From: Harmothoe impar
Taxonomy: Eukaryota > Annelida > Polychaeta > Phyllodocida > Polynoidae
Assembly (NCBI GenBank): GCA_947462335.1
Contig: OX381707.1
Span: forward strand, 62,845,773-62,909,772
Direction of reading: 5' to 3'
DNA: 64,000 bases
The position numbers and the translations under genes were made by a program. Each line of letters starts with the position of its first letter. The stretch's first letter is position 1. The notes below the pieces were generated by a model. It ran no database searches and was not told the origin of the DNA. It was given only the letters and a program-made list of their open reading frames with translations. Shown here one piece after another: positions 1-9,233 of the stretch.

Positions 1-28
1 TAAGTAGTTGGTAACTGAGTGAAAAAAC

Positions 29-920
29 ATGACGCAGTACGTATGCGAAAAGTGTTTCAAAATTTTTAAAAGACCGTACAACCACGAGAGACACGTAGAA
101 AGTTGTAGAGTAATACCTAAGTTTTGCCCTCTATGCGGCGAAGGCGATTGCCGAAAGATCGCCTGTCGACGCGAATCTCTGGACGGGGTGACCATCCCTC
201 CGCGCATACGTGCTGTGCCGAATGGGGAGGAAACGTTCACGGCGAATTGGCCTGCGATACAAACGGGCGTCAGGATGCACGGGACTCGCGTGAGTGTAAC
301 AAACTTCAGGCTACCAACCGGCGAGTTGAGTGACGCTGTAGATACTATGCGTCGCATTCACTTGACACAAAGATTCAGATACAAAGTGGGTTTCTCGGTA
401 GGCTTACTCTTACAACACAGAGAAGACAAGAGCAAACTGCGCTACTTTCACGCCTCCCAGAACAACGCAACTCTCATACAACCGCTCCCTACTATAACTA
501 ATTCAGAAACTTTGGAAGAGCTCCTCTCAAAGATGGAAAACACCGTCGCTTGCGAGGAAGTACGGAAACTTTGCGACGCTGACACCAAGTGGCACGTTCT
601 TTTTCCTACCAATTTGAACATTTGCGTTTACATGGGACCGGGGGAATTCCCCATAGGCGGTAGGATCACTCAGGCCGGTCGAGTTGGAAAGAGAAGCGGC
701 GTGTTAGATTTTCCCAACAAGGACAACCTCTGCATCTTCCGCTGCATTTCCTTTCACTTATACAACACCAGCAAGCGCGCTTCAGATTTGTTACGTCAGT
801 TCTGTCCCGCTGCCACACCTGAATCCTTTCCGGGTCTGAACATCCGCGACTTACCCGCGTTAGAGAACTTGTTTGACGTACAAATAGCGGTCTACACCGC
901 GTCGCGTCAGGTGCCGGGGC
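29..920 (+). pseudogene. 5' fragment of Polinton-type DNA polymerase B
   Basis: This is the amino-terminal part (about 297 residues) of a large family-B DNA polymerase of the protein-primed, Polinton/Maverick kind. The start at 29 opens directly on a C2H2-like finger (CEKCFKIFKRPYNHERHVESC reduced: C-x2-C-x12-H-x4-C), followed by a second CPLC...C cluster. Residues about 220-297 (KDNLCIFRCISFHLYN onward) are repeated almost exactly by the downstream element at 2102-2361. Homology ends abruptly at base 920; the frame then runs through unrelated AT-rich DNA to a stop at 970, so the true carboxy end is missing. No exonuclease or polymerase motifs lie in this piece. It is best read as a truncated second copy of the same element family, whose left part lies outside the window. 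Function as a polymerase is excluded; the family assignment rests on its overlap with the copy that does carry polymerase motifs. Confidence 0.75.
661..920 (+). repeat. 260-bp direct repeat, copy 1 (partner 2102-2361)
   Basis: Bases 661-920 and 2102-2361 are the same 260 bp of PolB coding sequence with only about four substitutions that I can see (for example GCATCTTCC versus GCGTCTTCC). The left edge of the second copy coincides with the inner end of the Polinton left TIR, and the right edge of the first copy is the truncation point. The two copies therefore come from two closely related elements, not from one continuous gene. Confidence 0.9.
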
Positions 921-1134
921 ATATATATTTTACCATTGTTATGTTCGCAAGCATTAAGGACTATGTTTGATTTCCTTAAAATTCCTGATATATTTAATAT
1001 GTGTAACAGGGCTCCTAGCTGATCTGCATACAAGTACTTTTAATAGAGACCTTTATGTATAGCTCATTAGACGTAGGACTATATAGATGCATTAGTTACC
1101 AGCAATATAACAGTTAGGTTATAGCCCTCCAGCT

Positions 1135-1207
1135 ACATTGATAGCTCATTGGGATAAAGCGTTTGACTATGATAGGAAGGTGTCAAGTTCGATTCCCAGT
1201 CAGGATT
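1135..1207 (+). repeat. tRNA-like sequence, possible SINE head
   Basis: An A-box-like TAGCTCATTGGG (1142-1153) and a B-box-like AGTTCGATTCC (1186-1196) are spaced 44 bp start to start, which is the spacing found in tRNA genes. The T-arm and acceptor stem pair poorly, so it is not a working tRNA gene. A tRNA-derived SINE head or an old tRNA pseudogene is the simplest reading. AATAAA-containing, AT-rich sequence follows at 1250-1262. Confidence 0.45.
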
Positions 1208-1368
1208 GTGTCTAAATAGGGAAATGTTGTTTCTTTGAGTTTTGATTTTAATAAACATAATATTATACACATCTACCTATACTACGTTTTTTTAAATATA
1301 ATTTTACTGTAGAATTCTGTTAGGTTAGTTTAGGTAAATTACCTATATAAATAAACCTTCAGGAATGT

Positions 1369-1508
1369 TTAGATAACGTTCATATAACGTGTATTTACAT
1401 TCATTTACGTGTAATAACTCAAAATAACCCTTACATTTGAACGTTATTTCACTACGTAAAATAATGTTATTCTAACCTAGAGAATAGCGTTCCTTGAACG
1501 TTATCTAA
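1369..1508. repeat. inverted repeat around AGATAACGTTCA
   Basis: AGATAACGTTCA near 1371-1382 recurs as its reverse complement TGAACGTTATCT near 1495-1506. Further AACGT-rich half sites lie between them. It resembles the ends of a small AT-rich MITE, but no clear target duplication was found. Confidence 0.35.
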
Positions 1509-1825
1509 CGTAATTGTGTTTACTGGGTTGCATCAGGAGAGGAGCAGTACTATGGGCTGCTCAATGTGTTATACAGGGCCATGGCTCATATAGTATTATG
1601 AAGATATCTCCTCTAGGTTTAATGAGAATACCTCCCTATTTTCATGATGACTTCTATCGATTGATTGGTGCCAATGAACACGATTCTGGCATACTGACAG
1701 TAAACAGGTGTTACAGGTGGAACAACTGGGCTCTCATCCAGAACGACTGCCGTATCTGCCGGGCTGTCAACTATTTTAGCGAAAGCTCTCGGCAGCGGCA
1801 AATCAATGCATATTGTACATTCTGA

Positions 1826-1831
1826 AACACT
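1826..1831. repeat. target-site duplication AACACT, left copy
   Basis: AACACT immediately before the left TIR; the identical hexamer follows the right TIR at 6675-6680. Six base pairs is the length made by Polinton integrases. Confidence 0.85.
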
Positions 1832-2110
1832 AGTAGTATATAATGTATCGGAACGGGACTATGCTTAAGTACTGTTTATTACTCAATCGACATGCAGCCA
1901 ATCAGAGGCCTCCATTTGGTCACGTGACCGGAAGTGACCTACTAAGGGGATTAGTGGTGACGTCACGTGACCTAGTTAGCCAATCAGAGGCCGCCATTTG
2001 GTCACGTGACCGGAAGTGACGTCATATGACCTACTTATGGACCGGAAGTGACGTCATATGACCTACTTAGGGGACCGGAAGTGACGTCATATGACCTAAT
2101 TTAGGATCAC
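1832..2110 (+). repeat. Polinton left TIR, promoter-like motif array
   Basis: This 279-bp TIR matches the reverse complement of 6396-6674 with about six mismatches and no gaps. It contains repeated CACGTGAC (E-box), ACCGGAAGTGAC (ETS/GABP-like), TGACGTCA (CRE), AGCCAATCAG (CCAAT/NF-Y) and GCCGCCAT (YY1-like) motifs arranged in units of about 30 bp. These are typical parts of TATA-less animal promoters, so the TIR probably drives transcription into the element. The motif names are established; promoter activity is inferred. Confidence 0.85.
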
Positions 2111-2361
2111 TCAGGCCGGTCGAGTTGGAAAGAGAAGCGGCGTGTTAGATTTTCCCAACAAGGACAACCTCTGCGTCTTCCGCTGCATTTCCTTTCACTT
2201 ATACAACACCAGCAAGCGCGCTTCAGATTTGTTACGTCAGTTCTGTCCCGCTGCCACACCTGAAACCTTTCCGGGTTTGAACATCCGCGACTTACCCGCG
2301 TTAGAGAACTTGTTTGACGTACAAATAGCGGTTTACACCGCGTCGCGTCAGGTGCCGGGGC
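2102..2361 (+). repeat. 260-bp direct repeat, copy 2 (partner 661-920)
   Basis: Second copy of the 260-bp PolB segment. It begins inside the microhomology TAGGATCAC that joins the left TIR to the PolB coding region and continues without break into the rest of the polymerase gene. Confidence 0.9.
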
Positions 2362-5300
2362 GGAAGTTGAGAAGACGCGTTACTCTGATCAGACCGCCTT
2401 CCAGAACTCTGGCCGCCCGAGGTAAAGTCAACATACACCTGACGGTGAAAGGCGGTTTGCACGTCTCTCTCGTCACGGACTTCAACGCGTACGCGGGCAT
2501 ATACGAATGTTGCAAGTGTAAGGCGGCGTTCACCACCGAGTTCTTGCTGAAGAGACACAGGAACCAGCTTTCCTCTTGCCGACAAGTCAAGTTGCGCTAT
2601 GTAGGTGGCATCTACCAAAATTCGAGAACGATTTTCGAAGCGCTAGCAGACTTCTCCATTTTTCCTCCCGACAGACATTCCGGAATCTACCCTTACAAGA
2701 TCACCTTCGATTTCGAGGCTTTCTTCAGACCGTGCAGAGAACCGTCGACGGAACACGTGTCCCTGCTGTGGGATCACGTCCCTTTGTCGGCTAGCGTCGC
2801 ATCCGACTTTCCGGGGTGGGAGGGGCCAGTCTGCTTCGTCAGAGAATCCGACGCAGATTCCGACCCCTTGTTGGACCGAGTTTTAAATCACATAAACGAG
2901 ACCGACGTTAGCGAAGTTAGATGCGGCGATAGGTGAAGCTCTCCTGCTGGAGGAGGCGACATTCACCCCTTCTCCAGGCGGCTTCGCTGCGGCTCAGACC
3001 AGACACCCGTTAGTTCAACTGAAGAAGCGGCTTCTGAGATACATCCGTCAAGCTCCAGTCGTGGGCTTCAACTCGGGGCGTTACGACTTGAACCTGATCA
3101 AAATACGCCTTCACTCGTTCTTTGCCTCCGGAGACCGAAGAAACCAAGAATTCAGCGTCATAAAGAGAAGCAATCAATACTTGGCGGTTTACACACAGCA
3201 CACGGTTTTCTTGGACGTAGTCAACTATTTGGCACCCGGTTACAACTACGCGAACTATTTGCGAGCTTTCACCAGAAACGAAGAGAAAGGTCACTTTCCT
3301 TACGAATGGATGACGTCTACCAGGAAACTGGGAAACAGAACACTGCCACCGAGATCGGCTTTTGACAGCGAACTGACGGGCGTCAAAATGTCCGAATCCA
3401 ACTACGCCGCATGTCAGAAAGTTTGGTCCGACGAGAAGATGCAAACTATGGGAGATAACTTGATCCACTACAACAACAAAGACGTCAAACCTTTCATAGA
3501 AGTTCTGAAAAATCACGCTAAATTTTTCCAAGATCGCGGCATTGACATGTTGAAAGACAGGATTTCTCTCGCCGGTTTGACTTTACGGTTCCTCTTCCAA
3601 AACCTAGAAGACGCGTTCACAACGTTCCCCCAGTTCGACGCCGTCCTCCACGCTCTGATCAAAGAAAATCTAGTCGGCGGTCCTTCCATCATCTTCCATA
3701 GATTTCACGAGAAGGGCACCACGCGGATAAGGGAGCACAAGTACGGCGAAGAAGCGAGACCGTGCCAGCACATCCTAGGCCTAGACGCTAACTCTCTGTA
3801 CTTGCGCTGCATGAGCGAAGCGCACTGCACGGGCTATTACGCGGTGAGACGACCTGAGACCGAGTTCAAGCCCGAAATTAGGCAAAGAAACTCTCACAGC
3901 GCTTTGGAGTGGTTACGCTTCGTAGAGCACGACCGCGACGTGAAATTGCGCCACGCTTTCAACGGCGGCGAGATGGTTCTAGGCTGTCAAAGAATTCGCG
4001 TCGACGGGTTTCACGCGGCCTCTAATACGGTTTTCCAGTTTCACGGGTGTTGGTTCCACGCTCACGAGTGCATACCGTCGCACCGATATCAGTGCGCTTC
4101 ACTGAGGGGGGAGAGACGCGACAGAACGGCTAGAGTAAGCGCTTACTTGAAAGCGCTAGGTCACAAGCTGGTCGTCGTGTGGGAGTGCGAATGGAGAGAG
4201 ATGAAGCGTCGAGATGAGCGGGTTAAGGCCTCCCAACAACACTGGAAGGTTGACGCTTTGAAAGTGTCTCGAAACGCAATGAGCGGGAGCGACATCCTTT
4301 CCGCTGTCAAAGACGGGAAAATGTTCGGTTTAGTTCAAGTGGACATCACTACGCCGCCTCACCTACGAGACTACTTCGAAGAAATGACCCCCGTTTTCAA
4401 GAACGTGTCCGTTTCAAAATCAGACATAGGACCTCACATGTCAGACTTTGCGCAGGAAGAAAAGCTGTTGAACACGCCTCAGAGATGTCTGATCGGGAGT
4501 TACCACGGAAAAAATATTCTCTTGGGAACGCCCCTTCTCAAGTGGTATTTAGAGCACGGTTTGATAGTCACCAAAGTGCAGCTGGTCGTAGAATACCTAC
4601 CTAAACGCTCCCTTGCCGGTTTCGCGGACGAAGTAACGGCGGCGCGAAGACGTGGCGACGTGAACGAGAACGAGAAAATTCTGTCAGACTGTTACAAGTT
4701 AATGGGAAACGCCACATACGGTAAAACAATCTGCAACAAAGAAAAACACACGGCGGTGAGATACACTGACAGTCTACTATTGGCCAATTCGTGGCGCTTC
4801 AAAAAGGCGTCCGAGTTGAGTTCTGATCTGTTTGAAGTCGAACTACAACCGAAAACAGTCAAGAACAACCTCCCTATTCAAATAGGGTTCATGGTATACC
4901 AGTACGCGAAGTTGAAAATGTGAGAGTTCACATACGACTTCTTGGATAGATTCGTCGATCGGCGCGATTATGCTCTTTGTCAAATGGACACCGACAGTCT
5001 TTACATGGCTCTCAGTGGTGACACGTTGGATGACCTAGTCAAACCTCGCCTGAGAGAGACGTACTTCAGAGAGAAACGAAAGTGGATTCCGACAGCAGTG
5101 TGCGACGATCACTTAGAGCTTTTCGTGAAGACAAAAACGGAAAGAGTGCGAGAATGGTGTCCGCCGCCCGGCGGATGTTGTGAGAGACGTTACCTTCACG
5201 ATCTGAGAACTTCGGGGCTTATGAAAGCGGAGTGGGAAGGTGACGGGATCCTAAGTCTCAACCCTAAGACTTACATTTGCTACGATCGAGTCAGCGGCAC

Positions 5301-5493
5301 CGGTGAAAGAAAATCCAAAAAATGGAGTGCAAAAGGTGTACAGAAGAAACAAAACCCTAAAGAACCAGACGACTTCTTGGATGTTCTTCGCCAACGAAAA
5401 ACTCTCCTTGCGGTAAATAGAAATTTCAAAGTGGTGCGAAACAAAATGGTCACCTACACCATAGAGAAAGACGGCGTGCGCTACTTGTATTAA
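2103..5493 (+). pseudogene. Protein-primed DNA polymerase B, 5'-truncated and broken
   Basis: Family-B DNA polymerase of the organellar/viral, protein-primed type, the replication enzyme of Polintons. Visible in order: a C2H2-like finger (CCKCKAAFTTEFLLKRH), exonuclease motif I (ITFDFEAF), Exo II (VVGFNSGRYDL), Exo III (YNNKDVKPF), polymerase motif A (GLDANSLYLRCM), motif B (KLMGNATYGKT) and motif C (QMDTDSLYM), then a basic carboxy region. The 5' end is missing: the frame enters from the left TIR. Two further breaks are visible: a frameshift between about 2895 and 2936, where the first frame stops at 2934-2936 and the Exo II part continues in another frame, and an in-frame TGA at 4921-4923 just before motif C. 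Motif residues themselves look intact, so decay is recent. No partner genes (integrase, ATPase, capsid) are present, so any movement would need help from a full element. Confidence 0.85.
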
Positions 5494-5776
5494 AAGCGTC
5501 GCGTGCATTCTGACGGTGTGACAACGAGTCCTTTAGAGATATGAAAAAAAAAAAAAAGTGTGTTATTGATTGATTGAGCGCATCTTTTCAAAAATAGAGT
5601 GTTTATCAAGATTGAAAAAAAATAAATAAAAAAATAAAATAAAATTATTGTTGTGTTTTTATTTTCATACGTCTTCTTTTATTAGTAAGTCGCGTGACCT
5701 CTTAAAGTGTCACTCATGTGACGTCGTCACTTCTAGTCACGTGCCTCATCAGGTCACTTCCTAAACAAAAAAATTA

Positions 5777-5818
5777 AGAGACACACTTCTTCCTCTCGAG
5801 AGGAAGAAGTGTGTCTCT
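5777..5818. repeat. Perfect 42-bp palindrome
   Basis: The 21 bases at 5777-5797 are the exact reverse complement of 5798-5818, centred on CTCGAG with no loop. It could extrude a cruciform or, in RNA, form a hairpin 284 bases after the PolB stop. Confidence 0.95.
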
Positions 5819-5869
5819 CGATTAAATTCTTTTCTTTCTTTTTTTCTTAAAAGAGACAAACGCCCCTTA

Positions 5870-6040
5870 GAGTGCCCCCCCCACCCCCCTAGAGCGCCCC
5901 CCTCCCATGCACCTCCCCTCCCCTCCCCTCCCCTCCCCCCCACCCACCGCATGCATCCTAAAAGCGCCCCCCTCCCCATGCATCTTAAAGGGGCCCTCCT
6001 CCCCCCCTCCCCCCTCCCCTCCCCTCCCCCCTTATACACT
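5870..6040. repeat. C-rich tract with CCCCTCCCC runs
   Basis: Polypyrimidine sequence on the plus strand made of C5-C9 runs and CCCCTC repeats. The minus strand has many G-runs and could form G-quadruplexes. Related phrases (CATGCACCTC, CATGCATC) recur, suggesting decayed tandem repeats. Frames here are low complexity and are not credible genes. Confidence 0.8.
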
Positions 6041-6395
6041 CTAAAGAACACTTCTACCTAGTTCAATAAGTCACTTCCAGTCGCTCATAAAAAATAAAAT
6101 GAAAAAACAAACTTATATTGTTGTGTTTTTTATTGGTTTACCAAAAAAAATAAGAGACTCGCCTCCTCCTCCTCCAAAAAAAAAAAAATATATCACATTT
6201 TAAAGCGCGTGACCCCTTAAAGACGCTCATCTCTTCATTAAGTCGCCTGACGTCACTTCTTCCAGTCACGTGATCAATCAGGTCACTTCCGGTCACGTGA
6301 TCCTCAATGAGGTCACATGACGTCACTTCCGGTTGTCCATTAGGTCATGTGACGTCACTTCCGGTCACGTGACTCATCAGGTCACTTCCGGTCAC

Positions 6396-6674
6396 GTGAT
6401 CCTAAATTAGGTCATATGACGTCACTTCCGGTCCCCTAAGTAGGTCATATGACGTCACTTCCGGTCCATAAGTAGGTCATATGACGTCACTTCTGGTCAC
6501 GTGACCAAATGGCGGCCTCTGATTGGCTAACTAGGTCACATGACATCACCACTAATCCCCTAAGTAGGTCACTTCCGGTCACGTGACCAAATGGAGGCCT
6601 CTGATTGGCTGCATGTCGATTGAGTAATAAACAGTACTTAAGCATAGACCCGTTCCGATACAATATATACTACT
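6396..6674 (-). repeat. Polinton right TIR
   Basis: Reverse-complement partner of the left TIR. On its inner side the same motif family continues at 6230-6395 in additional CRE/ETS/E-box units, so the original TIR was probably longer than the 279 bp still shared after the left-side deletion. Confidence 0.85.
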
Positions 6675-6680
6675 AACACT
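6675..6680. repeat. target-site duplication AACACT, right copy
   Basis: AACACT immediately after the right TIR, matching 1826-1831. Its intactness shows that both ends of the element still mark one insertion event. Confidence 0.85.
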
Positions 6681-6744
6681 TAACTTACCGTCAAACCCAA
6701 AAGTCTACCTCGGCAGATTCGGTAGTCATTCTGAATGAGACCCC

Positions 6745-6815
6745 AGGCAAGGGGTGGGGGGGGGGGGGAAACGCTGCAACAAGGACACCTGGTGGTGGAA
6801 TCAGGAACTACAGGC
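6745..6815 (+). repeat. Dispersed repeat, inverted partner at 13580-13655
   Basis: The phrase AAACGCTGCA-ACAAGGACA-CTG-TGGTGGAATCAGGAACTA is present here and, reverse complemented, at about 13580-13655 on the far side of the first Ngaro-like element. It includes a G-run followed by AAACGCTGCA. This is a diverged dispersed repeat of unknown class. Confidence 0.6.
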
Positions 6816-6941
6816 AGATATCATAATATCAATTAGAGCATGGGGAAAAAGGGCACAGTGGAGACCCAGAGTGGGTACCGAGTGGGGAAACACCTATACT
6901 ACAATGTGTAGACTTTGGCTAATTGCTATTCCAGATTAGTA

Positions 6942-7789
6942 CGTCGCCTCAGTATACAAAGGTCGTAAGTGGAATATTCATGTTTTGAGATATGAGCAAA
7001 ATAAGAAAAAACAAAGTAATCTTTAGGCTGTAATTCCTAAAATACATGATATATTGTCCCAGAAATCGTCCTACATGTAAACAATAATAAGTAAAAACTA
7101 ATTACATGAATTATACTAAAATATCCTACCTAGTCCAATGGTAAATATGGCAATAATTAGTGAAAAATGGGGAAAATTAGGTCACTTACGACCTTTGTAT
7201 ACTGAATTGAATGTATATTTTTGTATATTTATTCAGTAAACAAAGGTTGTAATTGATTTCCTCAGTTCAAAACTGTAAGGAAATGCCTAAATAGTTGATC
7301 AATTTAAGCCTAATGGTTACTAAATGAATCTTTTATATTTTTAGTTGCTTATGTTACTTAAAACAATTGTACATATCTGTCTGTTGCTTAGCAACTGTGA
7401 GATTTCTGCTAAAATGAGCAATTTCTGTTATTTTCCCCTTATATTCACCGCCTTTATACTTCAAAGTTAGAATATTTTTGTAAAAATATCCAAAATGTAC
7501 CTATATATTAGGAGTTATATAAAATAGTTAGAAAAAGCCCACAAAAATGCTGTTTTGATAATAAAATACATTGGGGTTACAATTTTCACATCACTTACGA
7601 CCTTTGTATACTGAGAAAAACATCACTTTCTCAGTTACGACCTTTGTATACTGAGCTATTACCTCCCAGAAAAGGGTCATTTTTGAAAAATTCCAAAAAA
7701 TTTTGAAAATTCATTGTAAAAAGAAAAAATCAAAGAATAAAAAAAAAATCTTATTTTTTCACTTACAACCTTTGTATACTGAGGCGACG
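6942..7789. mobile_element. MITE with 29-bp TIRs and internal TIR-like motifs
   Basis: The 29 bp at 6942-6970 (CGTCGCCTCAGTATACAAAG...) match the reverse complement of 7761-7789 with one mismatch. AGTA flanks both ends and may be the target duplication. The core ACGACCTTTGTATACTGA recurs inside near 7188, 7590 and 7634, and inverted near 7233, so the ends have been duplicated internally. There is no transposase frame; it is AT-rich and non-autonomous. The superfamily is not assignable by eye. Confidence 0.75.
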
Positions 7790-8003
7790 AGTAGTTGTTC
7801 ACCTTTTATTTTAACCTCTAACACAGGGTCTCCAATGTTCCTACAGGATCTGATTATGCATCAGAATTTGGTATATTTATTGTTAATGATAAGAGGCGAC
7901 GAGTAGTTGTTCACCTTTTATTTTAACCTCTAACACAGGGTCTCCAATGTTCCTACAGGATCTGATTATGCATCAGAATTTGGTATATTTATTGTTAATG
8001 ATA
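7781..8003 (+). repeat. Tandem duplication, unit 112 bp
   Basis: Bases 7781-7892 and 7893-8003 are identical apart from one A at the join. The unit starts inside the MITE right TIR (GAGGCGACGAGTAGTTG) and ends at GTTAATGATA, exactly where the Ngaro-like element begins. Confidence 0.9.
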
Positions 8004-8286
8004 GGACAGATCAACGCGGTTGAATCCAAGTATAAATAAGCGAGTGGGCGTGGCCGTGGTTCCTGAGCAGCTCACCAGAGGGCGCCCCAGACTGACCTGA
8101 TTTATGAGCAGCTCTCTGATTGGCTGTGAGTGGCTCAATAACAATGCGTCTGATTGGCTGCAGCTCGGGGACCATGGTTACTTCTTCTTGTTGGGCCCAT
8201 ACTATAAATGGGCAGTTTCATGGTTTCATGGCCAGTGGCCTTTGAATCTCCAGACCGTTCACACCTGTTCACTAATTTTAAATTTT
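8004..8286 (+). repeat. Split direct repeat A1 with TATA box
   Basis: 283 bp repeated as A2 at 12568-12850. It holds a TATA box (TATAAATA, 8031-8038), two CTGATTGGCTG motifs that contain inverted CCAAT, and the CTCF-like word TCACCAGAGGGCGCC at 8072-8086. It is the likely promoter and 5' leader of the element. Confidence 0.85.
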
Positions 8287-8324
8287 TGGCAGTTGAATTT
8301 TGAATTTTTCAAAATTATCTCGAG

Positions 8325-9233
8325 ATGGTACGAGGAAGGAGAGGCAGAAGGAGTCTGACTCCAGATGTCTCGGCCGCTACATCGGAAGATAACAATACTG
8401 AGGGAGCAGTTGGTGGGCAGCAGCCTACCATGCCACCCGCTGTGGTGATCTCTCCTCAGGTTGTTGAGAAGACCGTGGAGGAACGTTTGGCGACCCAGGA
8501 CAAACTCCTAGCGACCCAGGACGAGAGACTCGTCAGGATGGAGGCGATCCTGGTGAAGTTGAGTGAAACCAAGAGCGGTAGTTCCAGGAAGAGGCACCAG
8601 TCGTTGCCCCGGCGCCATGCAAGAAGTGGGTCACGACGACCTAGATCTACTCGTCGTTCTAGGTCACACCGACGGTCACCTTCGAGAGAGTCAGTTTCCT
8701 CCCTGTCAGATGCCTCTAGATCACCCTCACCTAAACGCAGTAAGCCTTATTCTCAAGAGAACTTTATAGCTAGGCATGAGAAAGTTAACACCTTTGACAA
8801 ACTAATGTTGGTCAATATTAGAACGGTCAACATTTGTATAGAGCAAGGTACCGACGCACAGGCAGTGCTGGATCATATGGAACGTCTTTGTGTGAAAGCG
8901 GCGAATAAGGTGTATCAAGTTGAAGCCCTTATCTCATATGATAAGGCTGTAAGAGCTAGAGCAAATTTAAAGGGGCTGTCAGCTTTCAAGAATGTAGAAA
9001 CCGCTGACATTTTGACTTATTTCTGCTATGACAACACTGAGGTAGCTAAACAGGCGACCAAGGTCAAAAAATCGGTATCTAAATCAGAGGGACCTAGGTC
9101 CTGTTTTGCTTTCAACAAGGTATCAGGTTGCAGCTCGCAGGGGTGTAGATATAAGCACCAATGTATGTTCTGCAAATCCTCCTCACATGGGGCCTTTGAT
9201 TGTAAGAATGAGTCTAAGTCGGTCTCTAAGTAG
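8325..9233 (+). CDS. Gag-like protein with CCCH and CCHC zinc fingers (Ngaro 1 ORF1)
   Basis: 302-residue putative nucleocapsid/Gag protein. The amino half is basic and rich in serine and arginine (RRSRSHRRSPSRES), which suggests RNA binding or phosphorylation. The carboxy end carries C-x8-C-x4-C-x3-H (CFAFN...GCRYKH) followed by a retroviral-type knuckle C-x2-C-x4-H-x4-C (CMFCKSSSHGAFDC). Short coiled-coil potential lies near residues 45-80 (VEERLATQDKLLATQDERL). The start ATG at 8325 follows A1 by 38 bp. The frame ends in a single TAG at 9231-9233 and the same frame continues open as the polymerase, so this may be the amino part of a Gag-Pol readthrough product. A homologous protein of nearly equal length lies in the second element at 25609-26508. 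Confidence 0.85.
   Translation: MVRGRRGRRSLTPDVSAATSEDNNTEGAVGGQQPTMPPAVVISPQVVEKTVEERLATQDKLLATQDERLVRMEAILVKLSETKSGSSRKRHQSLPRRHARSGSRRPRSTRRSRSHRRSPSRESVSSLSDASRSPSPKRSKPYSQENFIARHEKVNTFDKLMLVNIRTVNICIEQGTDAQAVLDHMERLCVKAANKVYQVEALISYDKAVRARANLKGLSAFKNVETADILTYFCYDNTEVAKQATKVKKSVSKSEGPRSCFAFNKVSGCSSQGCRYKHQCMFCKSSSHGAFDCKNESKSVSK

Larger units (their letters stand above)
5494..6395. other. Polinton 3' non-coding region
   Basis: Between the PolB stop and the right TIR lie A-rich runs (5542-5640), a perfect palindrome (5777-5818), a C-rich tract (about 5870-6040), an A-run at 6176-6188 and a block of CRE/ETS/E-box motifs (6240-6395). No ORF with recognisable content is present on either strand. 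Confidence 0.7.
1832..6674 (+). mobile_element. Polinton/Maverick deletion derivative
   Basis: A 4,843-bp element bounded by 279-bp terminal inverted repeats. The ends read 5'-AGTAGTATATA... and ...TATATACTACT-3', and AACACT flanks both sides (1826-1831 and 6675-6680). A 6-bp target duplication, AG/CT termini, long TIRs and a protein-primed DNA polymerase B are together diagnostic of Polintons. Full elements of this class are 15-20 kb and carry integrase, packaging ATPase, protease and capsid genes; here only PolB remains. The left TIR is fused directly to the middle of the PolB gene at the 9-bp sequence TAGGATCAC, which occurs both in the TIR and in the coding region, so a microhomology-mediated internal deletion explains the loss. 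The host sequence on the two sides (about 1733-1770 and 6700-6740) is itself an imperfect inverted repeat, so the element landed inside an older hairpin element. Confidence 0.9.

Noticed and set aside
1135..1207. Functional tRNA gene
   Set aside because: A and B boxes are spaced correctly, but the T-arm and acceptor stem do not pair.
1514..1825. 103-codon frame left of the Polinton
   Set aside because: No domain; it spans the arm of an inverted repeat and ends at the target duplication.
5761..6051. Gly-rich frame on the minus strand of the Polinton 3' region
   Set aside because: Translation of the C-rich tract and palindrome.
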